Assembly: GCA_958450365.1 (NCBI GenBank)
Contig: CAUEEP010000733.1
Location: forward strand, 2,314,001-2,378,000
DNA length: 64,000 bases
Source: Mesorhabditis belari
Lineage: Eukaryota; Nematoda; Chromadorea; Rhabditida; Rhabditidae
Reading direction: 5' to 3'
The notes beneath the pieces were generated by a model. The model was not told the DNA's origin. It made no database searches and worked only from the letters and a program-made list of their open reading frames with translations. This document shows, piece after piece, positions 60,966 through 64,000 of this stretch (position 1 is the stretch's first letter; every line of letters begins with the position of its first letter). A program made the translations under genes and the position numbers.

Positions 60966-62890
60966 ATGTCACTAACAAAATCTCAATTTTTTGATTTTAT
61001 ATTGGTACTTTTGATCACTTTTGCTCTAATAGGTGAGTTTTCAATTGAATCTAGGCATTTCCATGAGTACAATTGTTTAGGTACTTATTCACTGATTCAA
61101 TATTGTTATAAACAAGATTGGAATACGGTTATTGAGTCTAAACCGGATATCGATAACTCACTGGAGAGTACTCTCGAGGTTGCAATTGCTTTGGGAACAC
61201 GATGGGTAAAATATTTTGATTTTGCATAACATTGTTAGTGAATCTTTTTATCTATATCTTTTTTAAGTAGTGAACAAGTTTTCCAATACTGAGCTTACTA
61301 TTTTAGTTGAAAATTACTTGGAATTCTGGGAATTTTGAGAGCTGATCAGCTCTGATTCAAAACAAAATCGACTTGCAAGAAGTTTTGATTTCCCTGAAGA
61401 ATTAAAAAGTTCTCCTGTGGCTTGATGGAATCAGCTTGGTGTTGGAAAATAAAAGACTGACATTGAACTAATGAAACTTTATTTTATAAAATGAATTTAA
61501 AAGTTATTTTAGTCTCTTTTCCTGAGCCTTCTCACTTGCCCACTAGCTGCCATTTGTGCAGCAACAAACAATCGACTAACAGTGCCGATTCGGTAAAGAG
61601 CAGTTCAAATCATTTTAAAATAACAATTTTAGGTTACTAGCTACAGCCGAGAACTTGAATAAGTTCTTCTATTCTTTAATCCGATCGTTGAATTGGCTCT
61701 GCAATTGGCAATATGAGTAAAAAAAGAAACGATACAATTGATCTATAAATTGTTTTTAGTTGCCCTATCTGGCTCATCGATCCACTGAATCCAATATTTT
61801 ACTGGATAAATATTTTCGATATAATGGATATTGCTCAATATTGTCAACTTTTCATTTCACTGAGGTTAGTTGTGAGCGGAATTGAAAAGGCTTAACTGAA
61901 TGCGGTTTAATGACAAAGCTATTTCATTAAAGGGTTCAAATCGAGTAATTTTGCTACACGGTTAGATTAGATATTATTCGTTGGCAAGCAAGGTACATCA
62001 AGATTTTATCAAGAACAAGATCAGGATCTTGATCTTAATGTAATCTTGATGCATTAAGTCCAGTCAAGTCTATCAGTCAACCCAAACTGATTCAAACCAA
62101 AGCTCTCAATTCAGCCGCTTCCTTGCCCTCACCTTTGATGGCCGATATTTCAAATACACTCTCAAATGGCCCCTTATTCAATTGATCATTCCATATCTAT
62201 TGCGCTGTTTGGTTAAAGAATTAGGCGATCTTTTATTACTGATCAGTGTCGACGACGCAGTTATCTCGGTTTTCCTGACGGCTCCTTTATTATTCATGTG
62301 CTCACTCGATTTTGTTACGAGTTCAAAGCTCAAGGAGGTTTTTTTTGATTAAAAAACGCAAGAAAAAGAAGTGTTTAGCTGAAAAGGAGCAAGAAAGTGA
62401 AGTTGGCTGAGAGATTGTTGATGATACAGGTTAGTTGAGGCAATTTGAACTTAACTATTAGAAGCAAAGCTGTTTAAAGATGCTAATGCTAAGCCAAGCT
62501 AAAGCCAGGAGTTATGGTCAAGCTTTGGCTGGCCTAGAAAACTTGGAAAACCAGGCCAGGTCAGCCAATCGATCTTGGCTTAGCTTTGGCCACGCTAGGC
62601 TTACCATAATTCAGATGCTTCTCAACTCCTTCTTTGTCTTACTTCTCACGATATTTTACTACCTCCTATCAACATTATTCCATTTATTCCTTGGCGATTC
62701 AGCTAATTTTATTCTTGATCAATCAAAAGACTTCAATCGAGTCTTTATTTCCAATCTCGTTGCTAGGTAAAAAAATAACCGCGTATTGAAAATAATTTGA
62801 TTTAGCTTTATGTGTATTTTGTTGCTCAAAAAGCCATGTGAAACTCGAAAAAGGAATATAACTGTTTCAATGGTGCAAAAGAGGATTTAA
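60966..62890 (+). CDS. Seven-transmembrane chemoreceptor-like GPCR
   Basis: Eight exons join in phase into 306 aa: 60966-61032, 61081-61205, 61513-61592, 61633-61716, 61760-61864, 62115-62337, 62615-62766, 62806-62890. Hydrophobic segments in order: FILVLLITFALIG; SLFLSLLTCPLAAIC; PIFYWINIFDIMDIAQYC followed by LSRFLALTF, placed like the conserved Arg motif after TM3; WPLIQLIIPYLL; VFLTAPLLFMCSL; FVLLLTIFYYLLSTLF; ISNLVASFMCILLL. Length and layout fit nematode serpentine chemoreceptors; the subfamily cannot be named. Exons 3-8 are secure; the link of exons 1-2 rests on matching phase only. Confidence 0.65.
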
Positions 62891-63114
62891 GCATTCTTAA
62901 TATGATGAAAATAAAGGAAATCAAGTTTTAAAGTTCACATTACATACAAAGAGGTGAAATTGAACAAACTTTCAAATTCTCAGCTTATCACACAAAATAT
63001 TAAACATTTTTTGCGGGCTCAAGGCTCTTTGCTTAATTTTATTTGATTCCAAATAGAAATTGATCTTCAACTTTCTAGTTTTAAAAGTTTTTTTCCTTTA
63101 ATCAATCTCGATTC

Positions 63115-63735
63115 CACCGCAAATCATTATCTTTTGATTTTACTTTTCATAAATCTCTTTATTCAATGTAAATACGTCAATGAACTTTGATGAACAATGA
63201 GTTGATGGGAGTTTTTCAATCAAAGGTCCATTTTAGTCTTTGCTCTGGAAACAAATCTGAAATGTTTCATCCAAAAATACGTCAATGAACTTCCGTGTTC
63301 TTTGTCAACAATTGATATGGATGAGTTGTGCAAGTAATACCATTCCGGAGTAAATGAAAAGTTTAAGAAAACTCGAAGATTATAGTTTTATTCAAATACT
63401 ATTGCTTTCTTGTAAAATTCCGCTACTCTTAGAGAGTGGATACAATGAGAAAATCGTCTTTTGTAGACGCTCAAATCCTTGGTGAACGGGCCTGGCAAAT
63501 CGTTATCTTTCGATTTTACTTTCCAAAAATCTCTTTATTCAACGTAAATGCGTCAATTAACTTTAAGTTTTCTGCTATTAATTGTAAATATTGGTGAATT
63601 GATGGGAGTTTCTCGATCAAAGGTCCAGTTTAGTCTTTTCTCCGGAAACAAATCTGGAATGTTTCTTCAAAAAATACGTCAACAAGCTTTCATGCTCGTT
63701 GTCAGCAATTAATATGGATCAATTCTGCAAATACG
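63115..63735. repeat. Direct repeat of about 230 bp
   Basis: 63115-63340 and 63495-63735 share TCTTTATTCAA-GTAAAT-CGTCAAT, GGGAGTTT-TC-ATCAAAGGTCC and AAATACGTCAA, with about 80 percent identity by eye. No gene is supported from 62900 to the window end; an A/B-box-like fragment near 63840-63925 does not fold as a tRNA. Confidence 0.65.
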
Positions 63736-64000
63736 AATTGCAAAGTATACTAGAAAAGCAATGTAAAATTTACAATGTACAAGAGTTTTATCAGAATAAT
63801 GACGGTATTCTTACTAGGGAAAGAGAAGCACTTGCTGTGGCCTTTCGGCACGAGAATCGAATCACCCATCTTATAGAATCGGACACGCTCAGTTCGAATC
63901 CCCTTTTAGTTTTTGCTCTTGAGGCATCCTTGAGGCCTGTAACGCAAGATATTTGGCTTGAAGGTCTTGAGTGGATTTTTATCTCTATTGGAGGCACAGT

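Noticed and set aside
63840..63925. Possible tRNA with UAU anticodon near the window end
   Set aside because: The A box is poor and neither the T stem nor the acceptor stem pairs.

Overview
This window looks like nuclear DNA of a nematode, probably a rhabditid-type species. The base composition is AT-rich. Introns are mostly 38-50 nt with strong TTTTCAG-type acceptors. The gene families are nematode-like: expanded F-box-like genes, CUB-like and C-type-lectin-like secreted proteins, a C6/Kunitz-type remnant, a Gly/Tyr-rich antimicrobial-type peptide and a 7TM chemoreceptor-like gene. All gene models were spliced by eye; where exon phases join without conflict this is stated.

Layout. 0-3 kb: one F-box-like paralog with a tRNA-like sequence. 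3.2-14.9 kb: a mosaic with large inverted repeats. It holds a Ly6-like (three-finger) gene, a chimeric small secreted gene made from a copy of that gene's promoter and signal exon, a helical-repeat-type fragment, a C-type lectin pseudogene, a fragment of 6-phosphofructo-2-kinase/fructose-2,6-bisphosphatase, and an intact 17-exon immunoglobulin-domain gene on the minus strand. 15-19 kb: repeats and isolated exon-like pieces. 19.1-32 kb: a tandem duplication of about 6.3 kb; each unit carries one F-box-like gene and one small two-exon secreted peptide gene. 33-37 kb: a small Cys-rich secreted peptide and a complete 10-exon class 3 lipase (both minus). 41-47.3 kb: four CUB-like secreted genes or gene pieces (plus). 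47.9-49.1 kb: an F-box-like gene with an N-terminal membrane segment (minus). 49.9-53.7 kb: a complete 15-exon serine palmitoyltransferase subunit 2 gene (minus) with a dead mariner element in one intron. 54.7-57 kb: remnants of a C6/Kunitz gene and of a trypsin-like protease. 57.2-60.3 kb: another F-box-like gene, a small secreted protein and a Gly/Tyr-rich peptide (all minus). 60.97-62.9 kb: a complete 8-exon 7TM receptor gene.

Main theme: apart from SPT, most genes encode secreted or fast-evolving families, as is typical of nematode chromosome arms. The most unusual signal is repeated copying of a promoter plus signal-peptide exon to a second place nearby (4.3/4.96 kb and 13.6/9.0 kb as palindromic pairs; 7.1/18.3 kb as a direct pair). 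The copies are joined to unrelated downstream exons, giving at least one intact chimeric secreted gene. Several MITE families, two GC-AG introns and a set of tRNA-like sequences add to the mosaic.
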